In this document: piece after piece, positions 50,852 to 60,158 of the stretch
Numbering within the stretch: the stretch's first letter is position 1
Layout: each line of letters opens with the position of its first letter
From: an uncultured Ruminiclostridium sp.
Lineage (GTDB): Bacteria; Bacillota; Clostridia; Oscillospirales; Acutalibacteraceae
NCBI GenBank assembly: GCA_902490005.1
Contig: CABUCM010000008.1
Span: forward strand, 1-64,000
Direction: 5' to 3'
DNA length: 64,000 nt
Position numbers and translations under genes: made by a program
The notes under the pieces: generated by a model
Databases searched by the model: none
What the model saw: only the letters and a program-made list of their open reading frames with translations
What the model was told of the DNA's origin: nothing

Positions 50852-50890
50852 CCAAAAAAGGGCGCCTGCTGCACACAGGCGCCCTTTCAT
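50852..50890 (-). terminator. Terminator of the fumarase operon
   Basis: AAAGGGCGCCTG and CAGGCGCCCTTT form a perfect 12-bp stem around a seven-base loop. On minus it ends in a run of six T, so it closes the fumarase genes. Confidence 0.85.
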
Positions 50891-50903
50891 TATAAATAAA
50901 ATC

Positions 50904-51467
50904 CTATTTGCGGTATTTCTTCATTTCGGTTTCATAAAGATTATTTCCCAGGGAATCGATAGCCACAATGGCGGGGAAGTCTTTTACGGTATACCGGCGG
51001 ATCGCCTCAGTGCCCAGATCCTCATAACAGAGAAGCTCCTCCTTGACGATGCTCCTGGCGATCAACGCCGCCGCGCCGCCGATGGCCGCGAAATAGACCC
51101 CGCGGTTGCGGATGATGGCGTCTACCACGGGAGCGCTTCTCGCGCCTTTGCCGATCATTCCTTTCAGCCCCAGGTCCAGCAGGGCGGGGGTGTAGGCGTC
51201 CATGCGGTAGCTGGAGGTAGGCCCGGCCGGGCCTACGGCGTAGCCGGGCTTTGCCGGCGCCGGGCCTACATAATAGATCACCTGGCCCCTGATATCCACA
51301 GGCAGGTCCTTGCCCTCCTGCAGCAGCGCGTAAAGCCGCTTGTGGGCGGCGTCCCGGGCGGTAAGCATGGCGCCGGTGATCAGCACCGGCTCCCCGGCCC
51401 GCAGGCCGTCTATGGTAAGGCTATCCAAAGGGAGGGTTATTTTTTTCGGCGTACTGCTTTGATTCAT
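50904..51467 (-). CDS. Fumarate hydratase class I, beta subunit
   Basis: The C-terminal-domain subunit of the heterodimeric Fe-S fumarase (or the closely related tartrate dehydratase). The 187-residue protein has 'AGEPVLITGAMLTARDAAHK', 'GQVIYYVGPAPAKPGYAVGP', 'AGPTSSYRMD', 'GMIGKGARS' and 'YFAAIGGAAALIA'. GGAGGG precedes the ATG. It follows the alpha gene by 14 bases. Confidence 0.93.
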   Translation of the reverse strand: MNQSSTPKKITLPLDSLTIDGLRAGEPVLITGAMLTARDAAHKRLYALLQEGKDLPVDIRGQVIYYVGPAPAKPGYAVGPAGPTSSYRMDAYTPALLDLGLKGMIGKGARSAPVVDAIIRNRGVYFAAIGGAAALIARSIVKEELLCYEDLGTEAIRRYTVKDFPAIVAIDSLGNNLYETEMKKYRK

Positions 51468-51481
51468 ACGTATCCCCCTCC

Positions 51482-52333
51482 TTAAATGACCGCGGTTTTA
51501 TGCCGGGCGGCGTGGCAGCAGATGTTTACCGCCACCGGCATTCCGGCGATGTGGGTGGGGAACGTGAGAATATTGACCCCCAGGGCGGTAGTCGCGCCGC
51601 CCAGGCCCGCGGGGCCGTAGCCCAGCCGGTTGATCCCCTCCAGAAGCTCGGCCTCTAGGGCGGCGTATCTGGGATCGGGGTTTTGCTGGGTGATAGGCAG
51701 CATAGCCGCTTTTTTCGCAAGCTGGGCGGCTTTTTCAAAGCTTCCGCCGATGCCTACGCCCACCACGATAGGCGGGCAGGGGTTGGGGCCCGCGTGGTCC
51801 ACGGTATCTAAAATAAACCCCTTGACCCCCTCCAGCCCGGCGGATGGAGTGAGCATTTTGACGGCGGACATGTTTTCGCTGCCGAAGCCCTTGCCGGAAA
51901 CCAGGAATTTGATCTGGGTCCCGGGAACGATATCGGTATAAATAATGGCGGGGGTATTGTCGCCGGTGTTCACCCGGTCGATCACAGGGTCGCTGACCAC
52001 GGATTTCCGCAGGTACCCCTCCCGGTAGGCCTGGCGCACCCCTTCCTGAACGGCCTCCTGAAAGCCGCCGTTTTCAATCACGACTTTATCGCCGTACTCC
52101 ACAAACAGGAAAGCCATACCCGTGTCCTGGCAGATGGGAAGCCGCTCCTGGGCGGCGATCCGGTCGTTTTCCAGAAGCTGGCTCAAGACCTCCCGCCCCA
52201 GGGGGGAAGGCTCGGACGCCTGGGCCTTCCCCAGGGCGTCTAAAATATCCTGCCCGATTTCATAGTTGCATTCTAAAAAAAGCCTCTTTACGGTATCTGT
52301 AACCCTTTTTGCCTCGATCCTCCGAATTTCCAT
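51482..52333 (-). CDS. Fumarate hydratase class I, alpha subunit
   Basis: The Fe-S subunit of a class I fumarase that interconverts fumarate and malate in anaerobes. The 283-residue protein has 'PICQDTGMAFLFVEYGDKV', 'FLVSGKGFGSENMSAVKML', 'AGPNPCPPIVVGVGIGGSFE' and a C-terminal 'NICCHAARHKTAVI'; the Cys residues at these places bind the 4Fe-4S cluster. The start at MEIRRIEAKR has AAGGAAG upstream. Tartrate dehydratase is a near relative that sequence alone does not exclude. Confidence 0.92.
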   Translation of the reverse strand: MEIRRIEAKRVTDTVKRLFLECNYEIGQDILDALGKAQASEPSPLGREVLSQLLENDRIAAQERLPICQDTGMAFLFVEYGDKVVIENGGFQEAVQEGVRQAYREGYLRKSVVSDPVIDRVNTGDNTPAIIYTDIVPGTQIKFLVSGKGFGSENMSAVKMLTPSAGLEGVKGFILDTVDHAGPNPCPPIVVGVGIGGSFEKAAQLAKKAAMLPITQQNPDPRYAALEAELLEGINRLGYGPAGLGGATTALGVNILTFPTHIAGMPVAVNICCHAARHKTAVI

Positions 52334-52361
52334 GGCAAAACTTCCTTTCCTCAATTTTATC

Positions 52362-52390
52362 ATTATAAAATAAAAAGTTTTAAATTACAA
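52362..52390 (-). promoter_or_regulatory. Promoter of the fumarase operon
   Basis: On the minus strand TTGTAA (52385-52390) and a perfect TATAAT (52362-52367) are 17 bases apart, about 30 bases before the alpha-subunit start. Confidence 0.7.
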
Positions 52391-52448
52391 TAGATACGAA
52401 AGGGCTTTTATGCTATCATAAAAGGGAAACTAAGGGAGGGAACCGGCC

Positions 52449-52883
52449 ATGGGGATTTATATTGACGCCGACGGCTGCCCGGTGGTGAACCAGGCCATCC
52501 GGCTGGGAAACAGGGCGGGGCTGGAGGTGGTCCTGCTGTGCGACACATCCCACGTGTTCCAGCGGGAGGGCGCCAGGACCATCACGGTTTCCAAGGGGGC
52601 GGACAGCGTGGACTTCGCCCTGGTGAACCTGCTGAAGCCGGGAGACGTGGCGGTGACCCAGGATTACGGGCTGGCGGCCATGTGCCTGGCCAGAGGGGCC
52701 AAGGCCATCAGCCAGGATGGGATGGTTTACGACGACAGCAACATCAACGCCCTGCTGCTGGCCCGGCACACAGCCAAGAAAATCCGGAATGCCGGCGGGC
52801 GGCTCCGGGGGAATTCCAAACGCGCCCCTTGGCAGGACGCGGCGTTTGAAGAGACCTTTTCCCGGCTGATCGGCCTGGAATAA
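52449..52883 (+). CDS. YaiI/YqxD family protein (DUF188)
   Basis: A 144-residue protein of the YaiI/YqxD family: 'IYIDADGCPVVNQAIRLG', 'VSKGADSVDFALVNLLKPGD', 'VAVTQDYGLAAMCLARGAKA' and 'RHTAKKIRNAGGR'. The conserved Asp residues suggest a PIN-like metal-dependent nuclease fold, but no activity is established. GGGAGG precedes the ATG. It is divergent from the fumarase operon. Confidence 0.9.
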   Translation: MGIYIDADGCPVVNQAIRLGNRAGLEVVLLCDTSHVFQREGARTITVSKGADSVDFALVNLLKPGDVAVTQDYGLAAMCLARGAKAISQDGMVYDDSNINALLLARHTAKKIRNAGGRLRGNSKRAPWQDAAFEETFSRLIGLE

Positions 52884-52953
52884 GCGGCCTTCATATAACC
52901 GTCACATAAAGAGGGTAATATAAAAACAGACCGATTGGAAAAGGAGGAGCCCC

Positions 52954-53628
52954 ATGAGCAAGCTGTTAATCGTAGACGATGAGGAAAGGATCCGGGATAT
53001 TATTAAAAAATACGCCCAGTTTGAGGGCTTTGAGACGGCTGAGGCGGTAGACGGCCTGCAGGCGGTGGAGATCTGCCGGAGGGAAAGCTTCGACCTGATC
53101 ATCATGGATGTGATGATGCCGGAGCTTGACGGCTTCTCCGCGGTGCGGGAGATCCGGAAAAACAGCGCGACCCCGGTGCTGATGCTTTCCGCCCGGGGCG
53201 AGGAATACGACAAGATTCACGGCTTTGAGCTGGGGATTGACGATTATGTGGTCAAGCCCTTTTCCCCCAAGGAGCTGATGATGCGGGTCGGCGCCATTTT
53301 GAAGCGCAGCGGGGGCGGCGAGGAGGCCCAGCGGGACATGGTCACCTACGGCGGCCTGACGGTGGATTTTACCGGCCGCCTGGTATACATCGACGGCAAG
53401 CGGGTGGATATGACCCCCAAGGAATATGACCTGTTTTTCTATCTGGTGAAAAACAAGGGCATCGCCCTGACCAGGGAAAAGCTGATTAACGAGGTTTGGG
53501 GCTATGATTTTTACGGCGACGACCGGACCCTGGACACCCACATCAAGCTGCTGCGGAAAAGCCTGGGGGATTACAGCAATACCATTACCACGCTGAGAGG
53601 GGTGGGATACCGTTTTGAAGGGTGCTAA
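52954..53628 (+). CDS. OmpR-family response regulator
   Basis: A 224-residue regulator. The receiver domain has the acidic pair in 'IVDDEE', the phospho-Asp52 in 'LIIMDVMMPELDG', the Thr/Ser switch 'MLSARG' and the Lys in 'DYVVKPFSP'. The winged-helix output domain ends 'LDTHIKLLRKSLGDYSNTIT' and 'TLRGVGYRFE'. AAGGAGG precedes the ATG. It overlaps the kinase gene by 14 bases and acts with it. The target genes and the signal are unknown. Confidence 0.94.
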   Translation: MSKLLIVDDEERIRDIIKKYAQFEGFETAEAVDGLQAVEICRRESFDLIIMDVMMPELDGFSAVREIRKNSATPVLMLSARGEEYDKIHGFELGIDDYVVKPFSPKELMMRVGAILKRSGGGEEAQRDMVTYGGLTVDFTGRLVYIDGKRVDMTPKEYDLFFYLVKNKGIALTREKLINEVWGYDFYGDDRTLDTHIKLLRKSLGDYSNTITTLRGVGYRFEGC

Positions 53629-55159
53629 AAAAGGGGCGAAGTTGGGAATCCGGTGGAAGCTGATCGCCTATTTCGCCCTGTTTGTGGCGGTGATCCTGAT
53701 CCTGCTTTGGCTGTTCCAGACCGTGTTTTTAGACAGCTTTTATAAGGCCATCAAAACCCGGAATACCCAATCCTGCGGGGACAGCATCGTCAGCAATCTC
53801 AATTCTCCCGAGCTGGGGGATTATATTAACGATATCGCCCGGCAGAACGACGTTTGCGTGCGGATCGTCAACAGCGATATGCGGGAGCTGTACTCCGCGG
53901 ACGTAAGCCCGGACTGCCTGATCCATCAGTATGGCACGTTCCAGCTGTTTTTGATCTATAACTATACCAAGGAAAGCGGCGGAATGCGGTTCGAAACCGT
54001 ACCCCAGACCCAATACCAGTCTTTCTATTCCTCGGATTTCAGCGGGGGAGGAAATATCCAGATATCCCCGGGCTGGGAAAACGGCGGCAAGGCCGCGGAG
54101 CTGACCGCGGACAAAACCTCGATGGAATCCTTGATCTATTCCCGGATCGTCCCAATGGAGTCGGGGCAGGAGGTGCTGGTGCTGCTTAACTCTACCATTA
54201 CCCCCGTTACCCCCACGGTGCAGACCATACAGGTCCAATTGGCGCTGATTACCATTGTGGCGCTGCTCCTTTCCGTGGTTTTGGCGGTGGTCCTTTCTCA
54301 AAAGATCTCCAAGCCCATCATCAAAACCAACAATACCGCCAAAGAGCTGGCCCAGGGCAACTATGGCGTCACCTTTGAGGGCGGGGATTACCGGGAGATC
54401 CGAGAGCTGAATACCACCCTGAACTATGCTTCCTCAGAGCTGTCTAAGGTGGAGGCCCTGCGGAAGGAGCTGATCGCCAATATCTCCCATGACCTGCGGA
54501 CGCCTTTGACCATGATCGGCGGCTACAGCGAAATGATGCGGGATATCCCCGGGGAAAACACGCCGGAAAACGCCCAGATCATCATCGATGAAACCACCCG
54601 GCTCACCAACCTGGTGAACGATATGCTGAATCTGAGCAAGCTTCAGTCCGGCACCCAGACCCTGACCCTGTCTGAGTTCAGCCTGACGGAGGAAATCCGG
54701 GAGATTTTAAACCGGTACAATTCCCTCACCAAGCAGGAGGGCTATGATATTGCCTTTGATTATAAGGAAGACGTCATCGTGGAGGCGGACCAGGTGCGGA
54801 TGTCCCAGGTGGTTTACAACCTGGTAAACAACGCGGTGAATTACGCGGGCAAGGATAAGCGGATCGTGGTCCGCCAGCGGCTGAAGCCGGGCTTTGTCCG
54901 GGTGGAGGTCATCGACCACGGCGAGGGTATCGAGCCGGAGAAGCTGGAACTGATTTGGGACCGCTATTATAAGGTGGATAAAACCCACCGGCGGGCGGTG
55001 GTGGGCACCGGCCTTGGGCTTTCCATCGTGAAATCGGCGTTGGAAATGCACCACGCTAAATACGGCGTGGAAAGCACCGTGGGCCAGGGCAGCACGTTCT
55101 GGTTTGAACTCCCCCTGCCGGAATACTTAGCCCAAATCGACGAATCCCAGGAGCAATAA
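53615..55159 (+). CDS. Sensor histidine kinase
   Basis: The membrane partner of the preceding regulator, 514 residues. Transmembrane helices lie at ~15-35 and ~208-228 with an extracellular sensor between; then HAMP ('SKPIIKTNNTAKELAQGNYG'), HisKA with phospho-His292 in 'LIANISHDLRTPLTMIGGYS', and the ATPase domain ('QVVYNLVNNAVNYAGKDK', 'VIDHGEGIEPE', 'VVGTGLGLSIVKSALEMH'). The TTG start lies inside the regulator gene with GAGGGGTGGG upstream. The extracellular region does not match a sensor family I can name. Confidence 0.93.
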   Translation: MKGAKKGAKLGIRWKLIAYFALFVAVILILLWLFQTVFLDSFYKAIKTRNTQSCGDSIVSNLNSPELGDYINDIARQNDVCVRIVNSDMRELYSADVSPDCLIHQYGTFQLFLIYNYTKESGGMRFETVPQTQYQSFYSSDFSGGGNIQISPGWENGGKAAELTADKTSMESLIYSRIVPMESGQEVLVLLNSTITPVTPTVQTIQVQLALITIVALLLSVVLAVVLSQKISKPIIKTNNTAKELAQGNYGVTFEGGDYREIRELNTTLNYASSELSKVEALRKELIANISHDLRTPLTMIGGYSEMMRDIPGENTPENAQIIIDETTRLTNLVNDMLNLSKLQSGTQTLTLSEFSLTEEIREILNRYNSLTKQEGYDIAFDYKEDVIVEADQVRMSQVVYNLVNNAVNYAGKDKRIVVRQRLKPGFVRVEVIDHGEGIEPEKLELIWDRYYKVDKTHRRAVVGTGLGLSIVKSALEMHHAKYGVESTVGQGSTFWFELPLPEYLAQIDESQEQ

Positions 55160-55246
55160 AAGGCGCGCCTTTCCGTGGCCCGGGAGTTTAAAAATCCGGC
55201 GGGCCGCTTTTAGGGCCACGGGGCGTAAGCGATCTGCAAAAAAGAT

Positions 55247-55282
55247 AAAAAAAGCCTGGATCAAACTGATCCAGGCTTTTTT
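55247..55282. terminator. Bidirectional terminator
   Basis: AAAAAAGCCTGGATCA and TGATCCAGGCTTTTTT pair perfectly around AAC, between the convergent kinase and DUF1648-like genes. Confidence 0.95.
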
Positions 55283-55291
55283 ACAAGGCGT

Positions 55292-55714
55292 TTAAGCTTG
55301 ACGGCATTTCCGCCAGCTCAGGAACGCGTAGCCGAAGCATAAAACCACAATAACGCAAATTTCAGGGAGAATGATATATTCGATCGGGACCCGCAGGCCA
55401 AAGCAAAACGCGGCGGTATAAAGCTCCAAGGTAAGCAAAAGCGCCAACATGCAATAAACCGTCAGAGAGGTCAGCTTGGGCGCGAACCAGGGATTTTTTG
55501 AGACTGGGAAATAAGGCTTTAGCAGGGTAAATAGAAGCAGGAGGCAGGGCAGAGCGAAAATGCCGATTTTTGGGGCGTACCAGTTGACGCGCAGGCCGTT
55601 CCACTGCATGGGAATCCGGTCCGGCAAAAAGAAAATGACGCCGGCGGCGAATAAAAAAGAAGCCGCGGTCAACGCCCAGGCGGGCCAATTGCCGGCGATA
55701 AGCCGTTTTTTCAT
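55292..55714 (-). CDS. DUF1648-type membrane protein
   Basis: A 140-residue membrane protein with four predicted helices. The N-terminal 'FFLPDRIPMQWNGLRVNWYA' matches the DUF1648 pattern found in immunity-type and SdpI-like proteins. Only the N-terminal half of an SdpI-like protein seems present. The start with GGAGATG upstream is used. It follows the lipoprotein gene by 19 bases in a likely two-gene operon. A role is not established. Confidence 0.75.
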   Translation of the reverse strand: MKKRLIAGNWPAWALTAASFLFAAGVIFFLPDRIPMQWNGLRVNWYAPKIGIFALPCLLLLFTLLKPYFPVSKNPWFAPKLTSLTVYCMLALLLTLELYTAAFCFGLRVPIEYIILPEICVIVVLCFGYAFLSWRKCRQA

Positions 55715-55733
55715 GGGATCATCTCCAAAAATT

Positions 55734-56138
55734 TTAAGCGGGCTGGCTGTTAAGATAAATTTGCTTGATTTTTCCATAGTCGCAGCCGCCCTGGGCATGG
55801 TAGCACTGGGTACCGCCATCCTTCCAGATGGTTCCGTTTTTATCCACGCTGAAGGAAGCTACCTGCCGGTCTTCATGGAATAGATTTACGGTAATCATGG
55901 AGATCAGGTCCATTTCCCCCGTTACCGGCTCCACCTTTAAATTTTGATAGGTGCCCGCCAGATAATGAAGGGTTTCCTCATCCGCGCCGAACATGGCGTA
56001 ACTGCTGACCCCGAAATAGATGGAGACGTCATCCACCTCCAGGCCGGGGCCTTCCCCTTGAGGCTGGCAGCCCGCGGCGGAAAATACCAAGGCCAAGGTC
56101 AATACCGCTGCCGATAAAAAAGAGAGAAGCCGTTTCAT
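55734..56138 (-). CDS. Small lipoprotein of unknown function
   Basis: A 134-residue lipoprotein: the signal peptide 'LSFLSAAVLTLALVFSAAGC' ends in the lipobox Cys, followed by a soluble domain ('EVDDVSIYFGVSSYAMFGAD', 'VASFSVDKNGTIWKDGG'). The 'SVDKNGTIWKDG' phrase suggests a small beta-structured domain; I do not recognise the family. GAGGTGATCC precedes the ATG. It is first in the operon with the DUF1648 protein. Confidence 0.72.
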   Translation of the reverse strand: MKRLLSFLSAAVLTLALVFSAAGCQPQGEGPGLEVDDVSIYFGVSSYAMFGADEETLHYLAGTYQNLKVEPVTGEMDLISMITVNLFHEDRQVASFSVDKNGTIWKDGGTQCYHAQGGCDYGKIKQIYLNSQPA

Positions 56139-56663
56139 AAGGATCACCTCAACTCAAGGGAACCGGGCCTCAGCGCCCAAGCCCCCGTTTGATTCCGAAT
56201 TATCCGCAAAGACGCGTCATGATTCCATCAGTAATAGTATTATAGCACACGGGCCTAGGGAAAACCATTACAAAGCTGTCTCAGATTTGTCTAAGTTGTA
56301 AAAAAAACCTTTAGATTTTCTTAATTTTTGCGGTTTTTGTTGAAAAGGCCCCCTTTTTGCCAAAGGAATTGAATCGGTTTCATGGCGGGGAGCCAGGCGT
56401 GCCCCCTTAGACGGCATAAGCCCGTCTATTGGAGGCGGAACCGCTTAGGTTTGCACAAAGAGGGCCTATGGAAGGGCTGAGAAATATGTTGAGAGATCCG
56501 CCGGTTCCCGCCGGGAGCTGGACGAGGCCCCGGAAAGGCGCGGCCCGCGGGCCGGGAATGGGGAACCTGGGACACAAATTTGATGAATTGTATCAAACAG
56601 GAATAAAATTACGATAAGCTGTTTTTGAGAAAACAGTTCAATTATGATAGGAGATTTCGCGCC
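56139..56663. other. Gene-poor stretch of ~520 bases
   Basis: A minus-strand TATAAT (56239-56244) may serve the lipoprotein operon, though its -35 is weak. A 50-codon plus-strand frame from the ATG at 56468 has AGAGGG before it, but its Arg/Pro/Gly-rich composition and lack of any motif leave it unsupported. Confidence 0.4.
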
Positions 56664-56705
56664 AAAAAAGCCTGTTCCCGAAGCTTTCCGGGAACAGGCT
56701 TTTTT
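56664..56705. terminator. Terminator of the phosphoglucomutase gene
   Basis: AAAAAAGCCTGTTCCCG and CGGGAACAGGCTTTTTT pair perfectly, with T runs on both strands, just downstream of the minus-strand mutase gene. Confidence 0.93.
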
Positions 56706-56725
56706 ATCGGCGGTTAAGACGCGGG

Positions 56726-58444
56726 TCAGCCTTCATTGATGACGCCGCCCATAAAATCGCCAAGCTGTTTGGTGATGGCGGAAGCGTTTTGTAAATCTTT
56801 GCCCACAGAGGTGACGTAGACTTTGATTTTTGGTTCGGTGCCGGAGGGGCGCACGATTACCGCCGCGCCGCCCTCCAGGGAATAGGAAAGAACGTTGGAC
56901 TTAGGCAGCTTGATTTCGGTTTTCTCTCCCGTGGTAAGGTCCGCGGACTGAGACAGCTCGTAGTCGGCGATTTTGGTCACCTTCATGCCGGCGATTTCCT
57001 GGAAAGGCCGCTGACGCAGCTGGGACATTTTATTCGCCATAATCTCCATACCCTCGGCGCCTTCAAAGCTGTAGCTGAGGGTAGTGTTCTGATAATAGCC
57101 GTAACGGTCGTAAAGCTCGTTCATCACCTGTACCAGGGATTTCCCCTGCTTGCGGTAATAGGCGGCCATTTCGCAGATCAGCATAGAGGTTACCACCGCG
57201 TCCTTATCCCGGACATAGGTGCCCGCCAGGTAGCCGTAGCTCTCCTCAAAGCCGAACACGAAGCGGTCGGCTTCCCCGGCCTGCTCTAAGCCCAGGATTT
57301 GTTCGCCGATGTATTTGAAGCCGGTGAGCACGTTGCGCAGCTCACAGCCGTAGTCGGCGCAGATCCGCGGGATCATCTCGCTGGTAACGATGGTTTTTAC
57401 CGCCACCGGACGCTCCGGCAGGGTGCCGTTCTGCTTCCGGCAGGAAAGGATATAATTCATCAGCATGATGCCGGTTTCATTGCCGGTCATCAGCCGGTAA
57501 TCACCGCCGTCCTTCACGGCGATGCCCACCCGGTCGCTGTCTGGGTCTGTGGCCAGAACCAGGTCCGGCTTGCTTTCCTGGGCCATCTTCAGGGCCAGGG
57601 TGAGAGCCTCCCGAAATTCCGGGTTCGGATAGGGGCAGGTGGGGAAGTTGCCGTCGGGCAGCTCCTGCTCCGGCACCACTTGGATCTCCTTGACGCCGAC
57701 GCGGGCGAGGATTTTCCGCACCAGCTTGTTGCCCGCGCCGTTTAACGGCGTATAAACCACTTTCAGGCCGCTGTCCGCGCAAACCCCGGGATTGACGCTT
57801 TGGGCTTCCAGGCAGTCCAAATATTTATCATAGAAGCTGTCCTCGATGTATACGATCTTTCCGGTTTTCAGCCCCTCGTCAAAGGAAATCTCGTTCACCC
57901 CGTCGAACAGGTCCACATTCAGGATTTCCGCGTACACGTTGTCCGCGTCGGTGTCGGTCATTTGGCAGCCGTCCGGCCCGTAGCATTTGTAGCCGTTGTA
58001 TTTGGCGGGGTTGTGGCTGGCGGTAATCATGATTCCCGCGTCACAGTGGAACTCCCGCACCGCGAAGGACAGCACCGGTACCGGCTGGAGCTCTTTGGTA
58101 ATCCGGGCGGTAATGCCGTTGGCGGCCAGCACCCTGGCGCATTCTTTGGCAAACAGGTCGGACTTGATCCGGCTGTCATAGGCGATGGCCACGCACGCGC
58201 CGTCTTTTTTAGAGTTAAGATAATTCGCCAGGCCCTGGGTGGTGCGGCGGACGGTATAAATATTCATACGATTGGTGCCCGCGCCGATAACCCCTCTCAG
58301 GCCCGCGGTACCAAATTCGAGTTCTTTGTAAAACCGGTCGTAGATTTCCGTTTCGTTACCGGAAATTTCTTTCAATTCCTGGATAAGGTCGCTGTCTTCC
58401 ACAGCTTTTTGGAGCCAAAGGGCATACTTTACGTTGCTTGCCAT
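56726..58444 (-). CDS. pgcA: Phospho-sugar mutase (phosphoglucomutase)
   Basis: Interconverts glucose-1- and glucose-6-phosphate. The 572-residue protein of the PgcA type has 'ELEFGTAGLRGVIGAGTNRM', the phospho-Ser loop 'IMITASHNPAKYNGYKCYGP', the Mg loop 'LVLATDPDSDRVGIA', the sugar loop 'VFGFEESYGYLAGTYVRDKD' and the phosphate loop 'IVRPSGTEPKIKVY'. The ATG at 58444 is preferred because AAAGGA then has proper spacing; an ATG three codons earlier touches that site. It is divergent from the sugar kinase at 58632. Confidence 0.94.
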   Translation of the reverse strand: MASNVKYALWLQKAVEDSDLIQELKEISGNETEIYDRFYKELEFGTAGLRGVIGAGTNRMNIYTVRRTTQGLANYLNSKKDGACVAIAYDSRIKSDLFAKECARVLAANGITARITKELQPVPVLSFAVREFHCDAGIMITASHNPAKYNGYKCYGPDGCQMTDTDADNVYAEILNVDLFDGVNEISFDEGLKTGKIVYIEDSFYDKYLDCLEAQSVNPGVCADSGLKVVYTPLNGAGNKLVRKILARVGVKEIQVVPEQELPDGNFPTCPYPNPEFREALTLALKMAQESKPDLVLATDPDSDRVGIAVKDGGDYRLMTGNETGIMLMNYILSCRKQNGTLPERPVAVKTIVTSEMIPRICADYGCELRNVLTGFKYIGEQILGLEQAGEADRFVFGFEESYGYLAGTYVRDKDAVVTSMLICEMAAYYRKQGKSLVQVMNELYDRYGYYQNTTLSYSFEGAEGMEIMANKMSQLRQRPFQEIAGMKVTKIADYELSQSADLTTGEKTEIKLPKSNVLSYSLEGGAAVIVRPSGTEPKIKVYVTSVGKDLQNASAITKQLGDFMGGVINEG

Positions 58445-58631
58445 TTTATTCATCCTTTCCTGTGAAGCTTATTTCTATTTTACCATAGTTTTCCCACGGA
58501 TTCAATCGAAACCGGGCCGCCTGCCTTCTTTTTGAAAAAATCTAAAATTTCAGCAAAAGGGCTTGCGTTTCCGTCGGTTTTATGTAATGCTAATAGTGTC
58601 TATTCTATCAAAAAAGGGGTAAGGAAAGAGA

Positions 58632-59600
58632 ATGTACGACGTAGTTGCTTTAGGAGAACTTCTTATTGATTTTGTTCATCAGGGGAACAACGATGTGGGG
58701 TACCCGCTGATGCAGGGGAATCCCGGCGGCGCGCCGGGCAACTTTTTGAGCACCCTATCCAAATTTGGCGCCAAAACCGGTTTTATCGGAAAAGTGGGAA
58801 GCGACCGGTTTGGTAAAATGCTGGTGAAGACCTTTCAGGAAGCCGGGGTAGAGACCAAGGGCATTTTGGTGGATGACCGGTATTTCACCACCCTGGCCTT
58901 CGTCACCCTGGATGAAAGCGGCGACCGGGAATTTTCTTTTGCCAGAAAACCCGGCGCGGATACCATGCTTACCGCCGAGGAGCTGCCCGGGGATTTGGTA
59001 ACGGAAACGAAAATATTTCATTTCGGAACCCTTTCCATGACCGGCGAGCCTGCCAGAAGCGCCACCAAAGAGGCGGTGCGCATGGCGAGGGAAGCCGGGG
59101 CCATGATTACTTTTGACCCTAATTTGCGCCGCCCGCTGTGGAGCTCTATGGATTTGGCCCGGGAGCAAATGCTGTGGGGCCTGCGCCACGCGGATGTGGT
59201 GAAAATCGGCCAGGATGAACTGGAGTTTATTTTTGAAGGGCAGGATTTCAAGGAAAGCGCCAGAATGCTTGTGGAAGAATTCGGCGTGAAGCTGGTGTTC
59301 GCCACCATGGGCAAGGAAGGCTGCTACTTCATCAACCGGCGGGGGGATGGGCAGGTGCCTACCTTCCAGGAAGTGAAAACCATCGACACCACCGGCGCCG
59401 GGGATATTTTTGGCGGCTCGGCGGTGTACCAGGTGTTTGCCTCCGGCGCGGCGCCGGAGCAGCTGACGCCGGAGCAGCTGACGGGGATTGTCCGGTTCGC
59501 CAATGCGGCCGCTTCTTTGTCCACCACCAAGCATGGGGGGATTCCCAGCATTCCGTCGAAGGAGGATGTGGAAGCATTCCTGCAGGAGAAAAACGCGTAA
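58632..59600 (+). CDS. PfkB-family sugar kinase (fructokinase-like)
   Basis: A 322-residue PfkB-fold kinase. 'VVALGELLIDFVHQGNNDVG', 'MQGNPGGAPGNFLSTLSKFG' and 'FIGKVGSDRFG' form the N-terminal signature, 'ITFDPNLRRPLWSS' follows, and 'IDTTGAGDIFGGSAVYQVFA' holds the catalytic Asp. The pattern is closest to fructokinases. The adjacent divergent phosphoglucomutase fits sugar-phosphate metabolism. No sucrose hydrolase or transporter is nearby. GGAAAG precedes the ATG. Confidence 0.88.
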   Translation: MYDVVALGELLIDFVHQGNNDVGYPLMQGNPGGAPGNFLSTLSKFGAKTGFIGKVGSDRFGKMLVKTFQEAGVETKGILVDDRYFTTLAFVTLDESGDREFSFARKPGADTMLTAEELPGDLVTETKIFHFGTLSMTGEPARSATKEAVRMAREAGAMITFDPNLRRPLWSSMDLAREQMLWGLRHADVVKIGQDELEFIFEGQDFKESARMLVEEFGVKLVFATMGKEGCYFINRRGDGQVPTFQEVKTIDTTGAGDIFGGSAVYQVFASGAAPEQLTPEQLTGIVRFANAAASLSTTKHGGIPSIPSKEDVEAFLQEKNA

Positions 59601-59605
59601 CGTGA

Positions 59606-59642
59606 AAAACTCCCCAGGCCGCAAAACGCGGCCGGGGAGTTT
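59606..59642. terminator. Terminator between convergent genes
   Basis: AAACTCCCC and GGGGAGTTT enclose an inner GGCCGC/GCGGCC hairpin, forming one long stem six bases after the kinase stop. T runs are short. Confidence 0.7.
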
Positions 59643-59664
59643 ACTGCTTTGAATATATTCAGGA

Positions 59665-59958
59665 TCAGGCGTTTAAAACCGTGCCGCCCATCATCTCGTT
59701 CGTCTTTTTTTCGTAGAGGTAGTCCTCTACATATTCCGATAGATTTTCTGGATAAGCACTGTTTTCCATGAGACATTGGGTGAAGTTGACAATCTCGTCA
59801 AAATTAGTCGTGATATTGCTATAAGACGCGAAGCCACTGTGCGAGGGTTTGCTGGATTTGATTTCAATGCCATAGGAACCATTGGTTGCTTGAATGTAAT
59901 ACTCCAGTTCCATGTGGTCGTCTTCCTGCACGAAAACCGACCCAAAGAATTGTCTCAT
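59665..59958 (-). CDS. DUF6514-like small protein
   Basis: A 97-residue acidic protein with 'MELEYYIQATNGSYGIEIKS', 'TTNFDEIVNFTQCLMENS' and 'LSEYVEDYLYEKK'. The layout resembles the Clostridia family DUF6514, from memory; the function is unknown. GGAGGGG precedes the ATG. It stands alone. Confidence 0.65.
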   Translation of the reverse strand: MRQFFGSVFVQEDDHMELEYYIQATNGSYGIEIKSSKPSHSGFASYSNITTNFDEIVNFTQCLMENSAYPENLSEYVEDYLYEKKTNEMMGGTVLNA

Positions 59959-60158
59959 AATACCCCTCCGTTTTGTTTCCTTAATTAGTGAAGTTATTTC
60001 ACAAAAGCAATGATAATACTAATTGTTGAATATTTCAAGGCTGTTTTTACAAAATAGGGATTTTAAACAAAAAATAATTTGCAGTTTCAGGAATACTTTT
60101 TATAGTATTTTCATAAAAAGCGACCACAATATTTAGTTTTTGACAGGAGGGGAGTGTT

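Noticed and set aside
56429..56617. Short Arg/Pro-rich frame before the mutase terminator
   Set aside because: Low-complexity composition and no conserved pattern; the only support is a weak AGAGGG.
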